Below are positions 1 through 8,119 of a stretch of 64,000 nucleotides of DNA, one piece after another. A program made the translations under genes and the position numbers. The stretch covers positions 2,170,001 to 2,234,000 of the forward strand of contig CM016925.1 of assembly GCA_006247105.1 (NCBI GenBank), given 5' to 3'. This DNA is from Giardia muris. Taxonomy: Eukaryota > Fornicata > Diplomonadida > Hexamitidae. Position 1 is the stretch's first letter; each line of letters begins with the position of its first letter. A model generated the notes under the pieces. It did no database searches. It had not been told where the DNA came from and saw nothing but the letters and a program-made list of their open reading frames with translations.

Positions 1-612
1 TGTTGTTGGTTCCTCTGCAGTACCGAGCTGGACGGAATATAGCTTGGCCAGTTTCAATGGCCTTTTAGGCGTCTCGATATGCTGCACATTGGATAGCGTC
101 GGATTTGGGAGACGGTTACGCAATAGTTCGACCTCTATTTGTAGGTCGCGATAAGACCCGAAAAGTGAGTCCCGCTCGCGACGGAGGTGAGCATTCTCCT
201 TCGTTAGAGCTTCGACTCGTGCATATGCGTGACTCACGTTCGACTCGAGCATGAGGAGATTCTCGCGCTGCTGGTGGATTGTCTGCTCGTAGAGCGCTAT
301 CTGCCGCTTCAGTTCATCGATGGTGTTCAGAGATGTCACATCTTGCACAACGCCTTGTGTCTGCTGGCGAAGCACGGCATTCTGGCTAAGGATGAAGTCC
401 AGGCTGTGCAGCATCTGTTCCGCGGTGATCGGGGCCGTCGGGTTGATGGTTCGGGCAATGTTCGCGAGAACACCAAGAATCTGTCCCACAATGGCGTCAT
501 ACGTGGGGTCATGGATCCAAGGGAAATCTCCCGCTAATGTTGGGTTCTCTACGAGGATAGAGCTCAGCTCCGAGATCCCATGGGGGAAGGATGGCGGATC
601 ATTCGGATGCAT
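1..612 (-). CDS. Coiled-coil protein, partial (3' end beyond window)
   Basis: An open frame reads from an ATG at 612 to the left edge without a stop, giving 204 codons; the C-terminus is missing. The first ~90 residues are mixed helical sequence (starting MHPNDPPSFPHG). From about residue 100 the protein is rich in Glu, Gln, Arg and Leu with heptad-like spacing, as in a coiled coil (for example DELKRQIALYEQTIHQQREN). I do not recognise the family. The start is chosen because the ATG directly follows an AGTAAA (613-618) that probably serves as the polyadenylation signal of the upstream gene on the same strand, whose stop lies only 22 bp away. A structural or cytoskeletal role is possible but unsupported. 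Confidence 0.8.
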   Translation of the reverse strand, partial: MHPNDPPSFPHGISELSSILVENPTLAGDFPWIHDPTYDAIVGQILGVLANIARTINPTAPITAEQMLHSLDFILSQNAVLRQQTQGVVQDVTSLNTIDELKRQIALYEQTIHQQRENLLMLESNVSHAYARVEALTKENAHLRRERDSLFGSYRDLQIEVELLRNRLPNPTLSNVQHIETPKRPLKLAKLYSVQLGTAEEPTT

Positions 613-618
613 TTTACT
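613..618 (-). promoter_or_regulatory. AGTAAA polyadenylation signal abutting the next ATG
   Basis: On the minus strand AGTAAA lies 17 bp after the stop of the 635-1219 gene and is followed immediately by the ATG at 612. AGTRAA close to the stop codon is the usual polyadenylation signal in Giardia. The 3' end of one transcript and the start of the next would overlap here. Confidence 0.6.
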
Positions 619-634
619 TGCTGTCCTCTCTTCC

Positions 635-1219
635 TCAGATCAGCTTTCTGTGATTCCGATCAAGCTGGGCGAGCTCCCGAAGACGGTACGGAAGCCCAGA
701 TGCACTATACCCCGCAGACCTAGTCCCAAGCCTCTGTAGCAGTTGTTCTGCGAAGCCCTTTGCATAGGTGCGAGTGGGTTCGATAAGAGGTGACAGCTCG
801 CGTGGAAAGGCTTCGAAGAGATGCTCGGAGGAGCAAAGAAAGCCGGTCGCAGCCTGCATACTTAATTGGCAAGCCGCGTCATAGAGCGTTTGGTACGATG
901 AGTCATGTGGGCGACGCATACGTGCCTCGGCGGCTACCACTAAGGCTTCCGAGACGAGCGCTCGATTCAGCCTGTAGACATCTCCGGCATACAGAAGGGT
1001 GACGAGGACGCCAGCACAGACGAGAGGTGTGTCGTCAAGAATGCTACGAACACCGAGTGTGGAGAATGTGGCGTGTGCATCCCGCCACTGCTCAGCGAAG
1101 AGGGCGGCCCAGAAGTGAGCCTTGACGGCCTCAACCGACACGTCCTCGAGCGTCTCAATGGCCTGCAGAGCTGCCCCCGCCGTCTCGCGTGAGAACAGAA
1201 GCGGCCGAATGGCCTCCAT
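635..1219 (-). CDS. Hypothetical protein, 194 aa
   Basis: A complete frame from an ATG preceded by an A/T-rich stretch (GAAAAATTA) to a TGA. The protein is mostly helical and Ala/Leu-rich with no signal peptide, membrane segment or recognised motif. The spacing of hydrophobic residues suggests paired helices, as in TPR-like or HEAT-like folds, but no consensus repeat can be drawn. It is divergent from the ankyrin gene starting at 1301 with about 80 bp between them, which may be a shared promoter region. Function unknown. Confidence 0.75.
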   Translation of the reverse strand: MEAIRPLLFSRETAGAALQAIETLEDVSVEAVKAHFWAALFAEQWRDAHATFSTLGVRSILDDTPLVCAGVLVTLLYAGDVYRLNRALVSEALVVAAEARMRRPHDSSYQTLYDAACQLSMQAATGFLCSSEHLFEAFPRELSPLIEPTRTYAKGFAEQLLQRLGTRSAGYSASGLPYRLRELAQLDRNHRKLI

Positions 1220-1295
1220 TAATTTTTCCCCTCTCCTCGATGACTAGCCCTAGACAGCCCTCAGGTCTCACTCGAGCCTGTATAGGCATGGGCCG

Positions 1296-1300
1296 AAAAA
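1296..1300 (+). promoter_or_regulatory. A-rich initiator at the start codon
   Basis: Five A residues directly precede the ATG at 1301. Short A-rich tracts at the start codon are the typical initiator element of Giardia genes, and they recur before many genes in this window. Confidence 0.5.
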
Positions 1301-4018
1301 ATGAGCGACTGGTTCGAGGCGGTCCGTACTGGCAATGTCGAGGCTTTGAGAGCCCTTCTACATCAGCACGCAAGGTCCACGACGAGTGGCCAGTCCGGAC
1401 TCATGCTTGCTGCAATAGCTGGAAATTTGGGAGTGGTGCAGCTTCTTCTTGAGAAAGAGGCAGGGATGTTGAACCACGAGGGCTATACAGCGCTCTACCT
1501 TGCAGCTCTTGCAGGGCAGGCTGAGGTCTGTGAGGTATTGCTGACTAACAAGGTCGAATGTATGGCACAAGATCCCAACAATATCCTGTGTGCGGCCGTC
1601 AAGAGTGGCTCTCTACCAACGCTCCGGATGATTCTGGACGCGTTTCCCTTCTCGCGTGTCCCAGGGGTTCCATCTGCATTGGATATGGCCGTGCGACAAC
1701 GAAATCCGGATCTGATATCACTCCTCCTTGCTGACTCCCGAATCCGGCCTCGAGACATCTGTGCAGCGTTCTACTACTTAAGAACTGACGATGAGGAGCT
1801 TCGGAAGATGCTTTGGGAGGCTCTCAAGACACGGGGAACGTCGGATCAATTAGTTGAACAGCTATCAGAGGAAATCATATTTCTCATGCAATCGCTATCC
1901 CCCTCAATGCCCACATGTGTTGGACGAGCACGTCTTTTCGAACTTCGAGAGGTCGTTCGAACAGCGTTCGATTTCGTGACCCAGAACCTTCATCTTCCAG
2001 AGGCCTCGACACTTCCAATGTTCCAGGCGAATCAAGAACGACTGAAGGTGTTAGTACCCACTCTTCAGGGGTTGATAGGGACATGTCTCAAGCATCTGGA
2101 ACAAATTCTCACAGACGCACCTATGGAGAACCCAGAAGGTGACGCTGAGTCTCAACTCTATCACGAGGTCAATTGTGAGCGCTATCGGCTGCTACACGAG
2201 GTGGTCATGCTTAGGCGTACGATAGACGAGAAAGATAAGGAAATCCTTGATCTCATGGCGAAACAGGGAGGATCTGGCATGAGTAATGAGCTAGAAAGTA
2301 TGGTAGCTAAGGTATTCAACATGATCCACGAGTTTCGGCAGAAGCTTGCCTTTCTGACCACGATAGGGATTGCAAAGGATGAAGTGATCGACCAATTGCG
2401 GGCACAAATCGCAGAGTTGGAAGTCAATCGGTCATCGACGATCAAGATGCCCATTCTCAAAGATATCTCCGGAAAAGACCATCAAGATCAATACGTTTTC
2501 GATGAAACCCATGAGTTTGAGAAGGGAAGACGTTCTCAAAGTACCAATTCCACCATAGAGGATAAGCTTGGACAACTTCGAGAACGTATGGAGGCCGATG
2601 GAGAATCATTATTACAAGTGCACCAACAACTTGAGCAGAGCCGCATAGAACTCGCACGACAAACGAGAACTACTCAGCAGAACCTTGTTAATCTAGCAAA
2701 GACCTTGAAAGTGCCCTATGAGGGAGTTAGCCAGGATAGCTTGGAACGAACAATCGTCCAGAGTGTTTCCAGGCTTGTCATGGAGTATGGTAAGGCAACG
2801 GACGCCGTTAGGGTACTGAAAGGACAGCTACTCGCCGATCGGCAAGAGGCACGGCAGAGGATACAAGGTACAGACCCAAAACAAGCCCATCCCTCGGATG
2901 AGGCAACTGACTGCCGCTTGGATGACGCCCTCAATTATAGCCCACCCAGATTCAGTCGGTCCATAAGCCCGAACAATCAATTCCACGATTCCGAGGTCGA
3001 TGCTCTCCGAAATACCGTGGCCAGTCTTACAAGGCTCGTTTCGACAAAGGACTCGAGAATTAAGACCCTCATTGAGTCGGTGACAATGCTTCAGAACAGT
3101 ATAGGGGAGGATGGAGGGCCCGCCGTTTCTTTATCTGCAAGTAGGGTACATGGAGATACTTCCATTAATGAGCCCGGTGTAGAGGGATTACAACGTGAGC
3201 GAGATTCATTACGTCAAGAACTCGAAAGTTTACGGCGTGAGAATGAGGAGCTTCGAAATGCTAATGACACCCTTCGGGACTCCATCAGCAAGACTAAGAA
3301 CATTCTGGAAACGAGTCCAATCCTCCCTGAGAGCCTTGCACGAGGTTCCTCTCAGGATCGACCGAGCCCACTCAGTCTTCGAAGCCCGTTGCATGCCGCC
3401 GTAATTCGTCGTGATGCAGAAGAGGTTCAGCGTTTACTTCGAGATCATGCGCGAGAGACAGACGAACGTGGGAATACATCCTTGATGATTGCCGCACGCT
3501 TAGGCTTTGATGATCTTGTAGTCATCCTCCTGCACTATGAAGCACGTCTTCAGAACCGTTTCGGAGATACGGCACTCATGTTCGCCGCCGTTGCTGGCCA
3601 TTTCTCAGTCGTCGAGCTCCTAGCTCCAGTTGAGGCCACCTTCCAGAACGAATCTGGTCTCACCGCATTGATGCTCGCGGCCGAGGCCGGGAACACAGAG
3701 ATCGTCCGCCTCCTTGTGAAGTATGATGAGACCAGACTCGTGAACAATTCACTCGAAACGGCGTTGATCCTTGCCGCGACAAACGACCGCCCGCTGGCAG
3801 TCTCGATCCTTGTCGAATACGAGGCTGGCCATCGCTGTATCTCGGCGGACGGGTTAGAAGGCAAAGGAGAGACTGCACTCATGCGTGCCTGCTTTGTAGG
3901 GGCACGAGAGTGTGTAGAAATCCTGCATCCATGGGAAAAGGACATCGTCGACCGAGACGGACGCACAGCTTTAGAATATGCGTGCGAGGCGGACATCCAG
4001 CAACTCTTTGAAACCTAG
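1301..4018 (+). CDS. Ankyrin repeat - coiled coil - ankyrin repeat protein (protein 21.1 type)
   Basis: 905 residues. An N-terminal ankyrin block (about 1-175) opens with an aromatic cap (SDWFEAV). A helical and coiled-coil middle follows (about 270-690, Glu/Gln/Leu-rich heptads). A second ankyrin block (about 695-905) uses the Giardia-style consensus TALM-AA-GH and EA at repeat ends. Ankyrin repeats of this kind are protein-protein scaffolds; many Giardia '21.1' proteins are regarded as relatives of NEK kinases without the kinase. It shares its layout, the WFEA start and an insertion in the penultimate repeat with three other genes of this locus. Its stop codon overlaps that of the convergent NEK gene. 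No catalytic domain is present, so the role is inferred as a scaffold or cytoskeletal adaptor. Confidence 0.9.
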   Translation: MSDWFEAVRTGNVEALRALLHQHARSTTSGQSGLMLAAIAGNLGVVQLLLEKEAGMLNHEGYTALYLAALAGQAEVCEVLLTNKVECMAQDPNNILCAAVKSGSLPTLRMILDAFPFSRVPGVPSALDMAVRQRNPDLISLLLADSRIRPRDICAAFYYLRTDDEELRKMLWEALKTRGTSDQLVEQLSEEIIFLMQSLSPSMPTCVGRARLFELREVVRTAFDFVTQNLHLPEASTLPMFQANQERLKVLVPTLQGLIGTCLKHLEQILTDAPMENPEGDAESQLYHEVNCERYRLLHEVVMLRRTIDEKDKEILDLMAKQGGSGMSNELESMVAKVFNMIHEFRQKLAFLTTIGIAKDEVIDQLRAQIAELEVNRSSTIKMPILKDISGKDHQDQYVFDETHEFEKGRRSQSTNSTIEDKLGQLRERMEADGESLLQVHQQLEQSRIELARQTRTTQQNLVNLAKTLKVPYEGVSQDSLERTIVQSVSRLVMEYGKATDAVRVLKGQLLADRQEARQRIQGTDPKQAHPSDEATDCRLDDALNYSPPRFSRSISPNNQFHDSEVDALRNTVASLTRLVSTKDSRIKTLIESVTMLQNSIGEDGGPAVSLSASRVHGDTSINEPGVEGLQRERDSLRQELESLRRENEELRNANDTLRDSISKTKNILETSPILPESLARGSSQDRPSPLSLRSPLHAAVIRRDAEEVQRLLRDHARETDERGNTSLMIAARLGFDDLVVILLHYEARLQNRFGDTALMFAAVAGHFSVVELLAPVEATFQNESGLTALMLAAEAGNTEIVRLLVKYDETRLVNNSLETALILAATNDRPLAVSILVEYEAGHRCISADGLEGKGETALMRACFVGARECVEILHPWEKDIVDRDGRTALEYACEADIQQLFET

Positions 4019-7000
4019 ATGAGGGGTCGAGAGTCATCAACAAACCGTGCTGGCATTCGTGAAGGTGTCCGTGCCTTGTTAGTTCCTTCCATGTACTGTT
4101 CAAGCATCTGCATTATCTCTACGAGCTCGGGCCTCTCGTTCTGTGTGGTTAGGGCACTACAGATCGAGGTAGCCGTATCACCGTTTTCCTTGCTAAGAAA
4201 AGACTCGCAAAGGAGGAGCGCGACGCATTCTTTGTGCCCGTTTTCAGCAGCGAGCATCAGTGCCGTCGTCCCATCAAGCGCCTGAATGCTTTCCTCGTGG
4301 TTCTGGAGGGATTTCACGCATGCAACGTGACCCGCCTCTGCAGCCATCATCAATGCTGTCCATCCCTGGGCGTTCCGAATTCCTGCCTCTCTATCAACCA
4401 GTAAGTCAACGCACTCTTGGTTCCCCAGCATTGCTGAGTACATGAGGGCGGTTCGACCCTCGAATAGGTTCCCACTCTCTTCAAAAAGCTCACGTACTCG
4501 AGAGACATCTCCCTGTTGGACGGCTAGAATCAGACCTGTTGGTTCTTGACGCGTCGTCCCGATGCGTGGGATCTTCATCTGCAACGATGTGTTACTAGCA
4601 TTCGTAACTAGAGCCTGAAAGATTGAGTGGCGTTCAATTGCCGCTGCAAGACTCAAAGCAGTTTCTCCCTTAACGCTGCGAAGTGGGAGCTCATCCAAAA
4701 GGGCCGGAATGAAGCGTTCGTGCCCTCCAACGATCGCATACATCAAGGCGCTATATCCTCGTGCATCCTGCATGAAGACCTCATTCTGGACGAGACGCCG
4801 GAAGACGGCCTCATCAAGCGCCTGGTTAGCGAGCATGAGTGCGCTCGCTCCATGTGCATTCATAAGATGGGCTTCGAGTTGAACTAGTAGCGCTGCACAC
4901 TCGGAATGTCCTTTGCTTGCAGCGAGCATAAGTGCAGACATGCCATCCTGACGTTGCTTTCGCGCCTCGCAGAGGAGTAGTTCGACGCAGACCGTATGTC
5001 CAGCATCGGCCGCAAACATCAAGGCAGTCGACCCATCTTGTGATTGTAAACCAGCTTCGCAGATGAGGTGTGAAATGCATGAGGCGTGTCCGCGCTGCGC
5101 GGCAAACATTAATGCGGTTAACCCATCAGATACACAGATTCCTGCCTCACTGATAAGGGAAGAAACGGCATCGGAGTTTCCGCAGTATGCGGCGGCTTGC
5201 AATCCCGTCCACGTTCTAGGAGGCAAAGTAGGGTATACGGCATTTGAGGCTACCTCAAGCTGATCGAGACTTCGATCTATCAGTGCTGGGAGATTAAGAA
5301 TCCCGCCTAAGATGATGTTGAGCGAGGTCCCACTGACCATCCGCGGCTTTCTCTGCTTGATGGTGAGGGAAAGCTTATTTTCCACAATATGTGTGGTTAC
5401 AATATTAATTATTTGAGTATTCTGTTGTTGGATCGCAATGTCGAGACAACTGAGCCCCATCCCATTGCTACAACTCGCCTCGTGTGGGAGAAGAGCCTTC
5501 ACAAGAGAAGCATGGCCAAGTTCAATGGCAAGTTCAAGAGCCAATTTTCCGGAATGGTTGAGCTTCCCGACCTCCTCCTTCACGAGTAGCATTGGAAGCC
5601 CAGGGAAGTTATGAATAATAGCATGCATAAGAGCTGTGTTCCCCTGAGAATCCTGAAGCCCTGCCTCCTGTTCAATGAGAGGTGGGATAGACTCAACATT
5701 CCCTGCAATCACCGCATGCATCAATGCCGTTCGACCTGACATGTCAAACAAGCATGCCTCATAAGGAAGGAGAAGCTGGAGCATCTGGATATTATTAAGC
5801 TGAGCAGCAAGCATGAGCGCTGTGACTCCTGTTGGGCCGTATTGAGACCCCAATGGAAGAAGGGCTTTGACAAACTCCATCGCATTCATACGAACGGCAT
5901 ACATGAGAGGTGTCTCGATCAACCCTTCTAGGTTCTGCTCGCAGCGTAGGCTCTCAAGCAACCTCACATTGTCTTTTTCGATGGCAAAGAGGAGTGCGAC
6001 ATGGCCATCATGGGCACGGATCCGAGATTCGATACTCGCAAGAGTTATTGCACACTCGTCATGGCCAGCCTGAATTGCTTGCATGAGGGCCGTCTCTCCG
6101 CGGTAGTTAGCCATCCGCGCTTCGTGAGAAATAAGTGCCTGAATAACGTCGAGATGGCCCTGTTTAGCGGCGAGGATTAGAGCCGTATCTCCATGCTTGT
6201 CCTGCATTCGTACTTCGTCAAGTAGAAACTCAACGACTGAGCAATTGCCGGCTAGGGCGGCGAAGTGGAGGGCAGTCGCACCATCTAAGGCGGAATGACC
6301 AATATCCGCAAGGCTTGATCGAACAGCGTTGACATCACCCTGTAATGCACCCCACATCAAATTCGTCATTCCTGATAGAGAGTTTTCGTACTCGCGAAGG
6401 AGTTCAGCGCAAGCATAATGGCCATTATGGATAGCAAGCAGAAGTGCTGTACGTCCGTTCTCGTCCACATATCCAACTTCATCCAGAGATTGCATTAGAA
6501 GCTCACCATTCCCGCTCTCAGCGGCATCCATGAGCCGAGGCCGACTTTCTCTCTGAAGGAAGATGGAATTCCGCGGGTATATGGCCTTGGAGCGCTCAAG
6601 AAACGTGAGAACGGTGCTACGGACGCTCTCAGTGTTGTGAGTTGTCAAAAAGTCGACGATGGAAGCGCCTTCGGAGGAATTAGCGAAGGCCTCGAAAGGA
6701 AGAAGAAGTCTGACGCCTTCTAGATAGTTATTCTCTATTGCGATAAGCAGTGCGGTTTGTCCCCGTTTGTTTCGTCTCCAAGCTGTCCGAGCCGCTAATG
6801 ACGTCAGAAGTGGGCCCTGGTAAAGGCGAACGGCCAACATCAAGGGGGTTTCGCCTTGAGCGCTCAGAATATGGCTTTCATACGGGATGAGAAGCTTAGC
6901 AATATCGATACAGCCTTCCTTCATCGCAATAATGAGTGCTGTATCTCCAGCAGCATTGCATGAGCGTGCCTCGGCAAGTAGCTGCTTCACAACGCCTACA

Positions 7001-8094
7001 TGGCCCTTCTCAGCGCCATACATTAGAGCGGTACGCCCATCCTTATCGACGCAGTGAAGCTCGTTCAAGTGTTCCTGGATTCCATGTTCGTCACCATTCT
7101 GTGCGGCAAGCATCAGGCCGGTTACTATATTTGTTGAGGGTGCCAATGATATAGTAGGAGGGTCAATGACAGACTCGACGCGCTCGTAGATATTAATGGG
7201 GGCATCGCCTATCTGCAGCTCCTCGGCATAGACGGGTTGGCCCTCTGGGGGCATCAGATCTGTAATAATCCCCTTTTGGACCCGTTCCGCCGCCTCAATG
7301 ATATGTTCGTGCTGGAGAAGCATCTTCGTCGTGGGTCGATCATTCGGGTTAGGTTTCAAGCAGGACGCAATGAAAGACAAGAGGACGCCTGTATAGCCAA
7401 GAAGATCGACCCGGGGTCCACGGATCAGGTCGGTCTTGGAAAAGGTGGGGGACTTGAGTGCGCAAAGGGCCCAAAGGGTACAGCCGAGAGACCAAATATC
7501 ACAGCTCGGACCGAACTCCCGTCGTGCCAGGACCTCCGGGGCCATGTAGCCCGTTGTTCCAGCATAAGAACGCGCCTGCTTTGTATCGAAGACGGAAAGC
7601 CCAAAGTCGCACAACTTTATCCTCCCATCCTTCGCTATCAAAACGTTCTCGGGCTTGACGTCACGATGAATAATCCCGCGTATCGAATTATCTGTTGAAT
7701 ACCAGCTATGCAAGTAGTCCAACCCACTGATGAGCTGGGCGGCAGCCTCCCAGACGGCAGCCTCCGCGATCTTCCCTCGCGCCTTTTTGATCCGCCGGAG
7801 AGTGTGATGAAGAGAACCACCAGGGCAATACTCCATCTCAATCAGACAGAACGTTCCGCGCGAGCGAATGGCGTGGTGCTCAACGATACAGGGGTGGCGC
7901 AGGCGTGTGATTATCCCTATCTCGTTCAAGATGAGGTCACGCCGCTTGGTTAGCTGCTCTCCCGTCAGGTCGATCTCCTTGACTGCAACGAACTCGCGGT
8001 CGCTCTTCCGCTGTGCGAGGAAGATGAGCCCGAAGCCCCCCTCCGCGATCTTCACGGGATTCGAGTAGAGGAGATTACTGCCTGGTGCGATCAT
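4015..8094 (-). CDS. NEK-type protein kinase with a very long ankyrin domain
   Basis: 1359 residues from the ATG at 8094. The kinase domain (about 10-285) has a glycine loop (EGGFG), VAVK with K39, HRDVKPEN with D145, DFG with D163, and GTTGYMAPE. All catalytic residues are therefore present, whereas many Giardia NEKs are known to have lost some. The rest (about 320-1330) is a near-continuous array of roughly thirty ankyrin repeats in blocks separated by short non-repeat linkers near 500, 900-965 and 1170. NEK kinases act on flagella, cytoskeleton and mitosis, and the ankyrins presumably localise the enzyme. The frame is open further upstream to 8430, but that part is antisense to the divergent ankyrin gene, so I start at the methionine just before the kinase fold. 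Confidence 0.9.
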   Translation of the reverse strand: MIAPGSNLLYSNPVKIAEGGFGLIFLAQRKSDREFVAVKEIDLTGEQLTKRRDLILNEIGIITRLRHPCIVEHHAIRSRGTFCLIEMEYCPGGSLHHTLRRIKKARGKIAEAAVWEAAAQLISGLDYLHSWYSTDNSIRGIIHRDVKPENVLIAKDGRIKLCDFGLSVFDTKQARSYAGTTGYMAPEVLARREFGPSCDIWSLGCTLWALCALKSPTFSKTDLIRGPRVDLLGYTGVLLSFIASCLKPNPNDRPTTKMLLQHEHIIEAAERVQKGIITDLMPPEGQPVYAEELQIGDAPINIYERVESVIDPPTISLAPSTNIVTGLMLAAQNGDEHGIQEHLNELHCVDKDGRTALMYGAEKGHVGVVKQLLAEARSCNAAGDTALIIAMKEGCIDIAKLLIPYESHILSAQGETPLMLAVRLYQGPLLTSLAARTAWRRNKRGQTALLIAIENNYLEGVRLLLPFEAFANSSEGASIVDFLTTHNTESVRSTVLTFLERSKAIYPRNSIFLQRESRPRLMDAAESGNGELLMQSLDEVGYVDENGRTALLLAIHNGHYACAELLREYENSLSGMTNLMWGALQGDVNAVRSSLADIGHSALDGATALHFAALAGNCSVVEFLLDEVRMQDKHGDTALILAAKQGHLDVIQALISHEARMANYRGETALMQAIQAGHDECAITLASIESRIRAHDGHVALLFAIEKDNVRLLESLRCEQNLEGLIETPLMYAVRMNAMEFVKALLPLGSQYGPTGVTALMLAAQLNNIQMLQLLLPYEACLFDMSGRTALMHAVIAGNVESIPPLIEQEAGLQDSQGNTALMHAIIHNFPGLPMLLVKEEVGKLNHSGKLALELAIELGHASLVKALLPHEASCSNGMGLSCLDIAIQQQNTQIINIVTTHIVENKLSLTIKQRKPRMVSGTSLNIILGGILNLPALIDRSLDQLEVASNAVYPTLPPRTWTGLQAAAYCGNSDAVSSLISEAGICVSDGLTALMFAAQRGHASCISHLICEAGLQSQDGSTALMFAADAGHTVCVELLLCEARKQRQDGMSALMLAASKGHSECAALLVQLEAHLMNAHGASALMLANQALDEAVFRRLVQNEVFMQDARGYSALMYAIVGGHERFIPALLDELPLRSVKGETALSLAAAIERHSIFQALVTNASNTSLQMKIPRIGTTRQEPTGLILAVQQGDVSRVRELFEESGNLFEGRTALMYSAMLGNQECVDLLVDREAGIRNAQGWTALMMAAEAGHVACVKSLQNHEESIQALDGTTALMLAAENGHKECVALLLCESFLSKENGDTATSICSALTTQNERPELVEIMQMLEQYMEGTNKARTPSRMPARFVDDSRPLI

Positions 8095-8119
8095 AGTATT
8101 TATCAAAAAAACCCGGGAG
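8095..8119. promoter_or_regulatory. 25-bp divergent promoter between NEK and ankyrin genes
   Basis: The whole spacer between the two divergent start codons is 25 bp. It contains a run of seven A (plus strand) next to an A/T-rich stretch (AGTATTTATC), so both genes have an A/T-rich initiator. Any shared promoter must lie here or inside the coding sequences. Confidence 0.55.
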
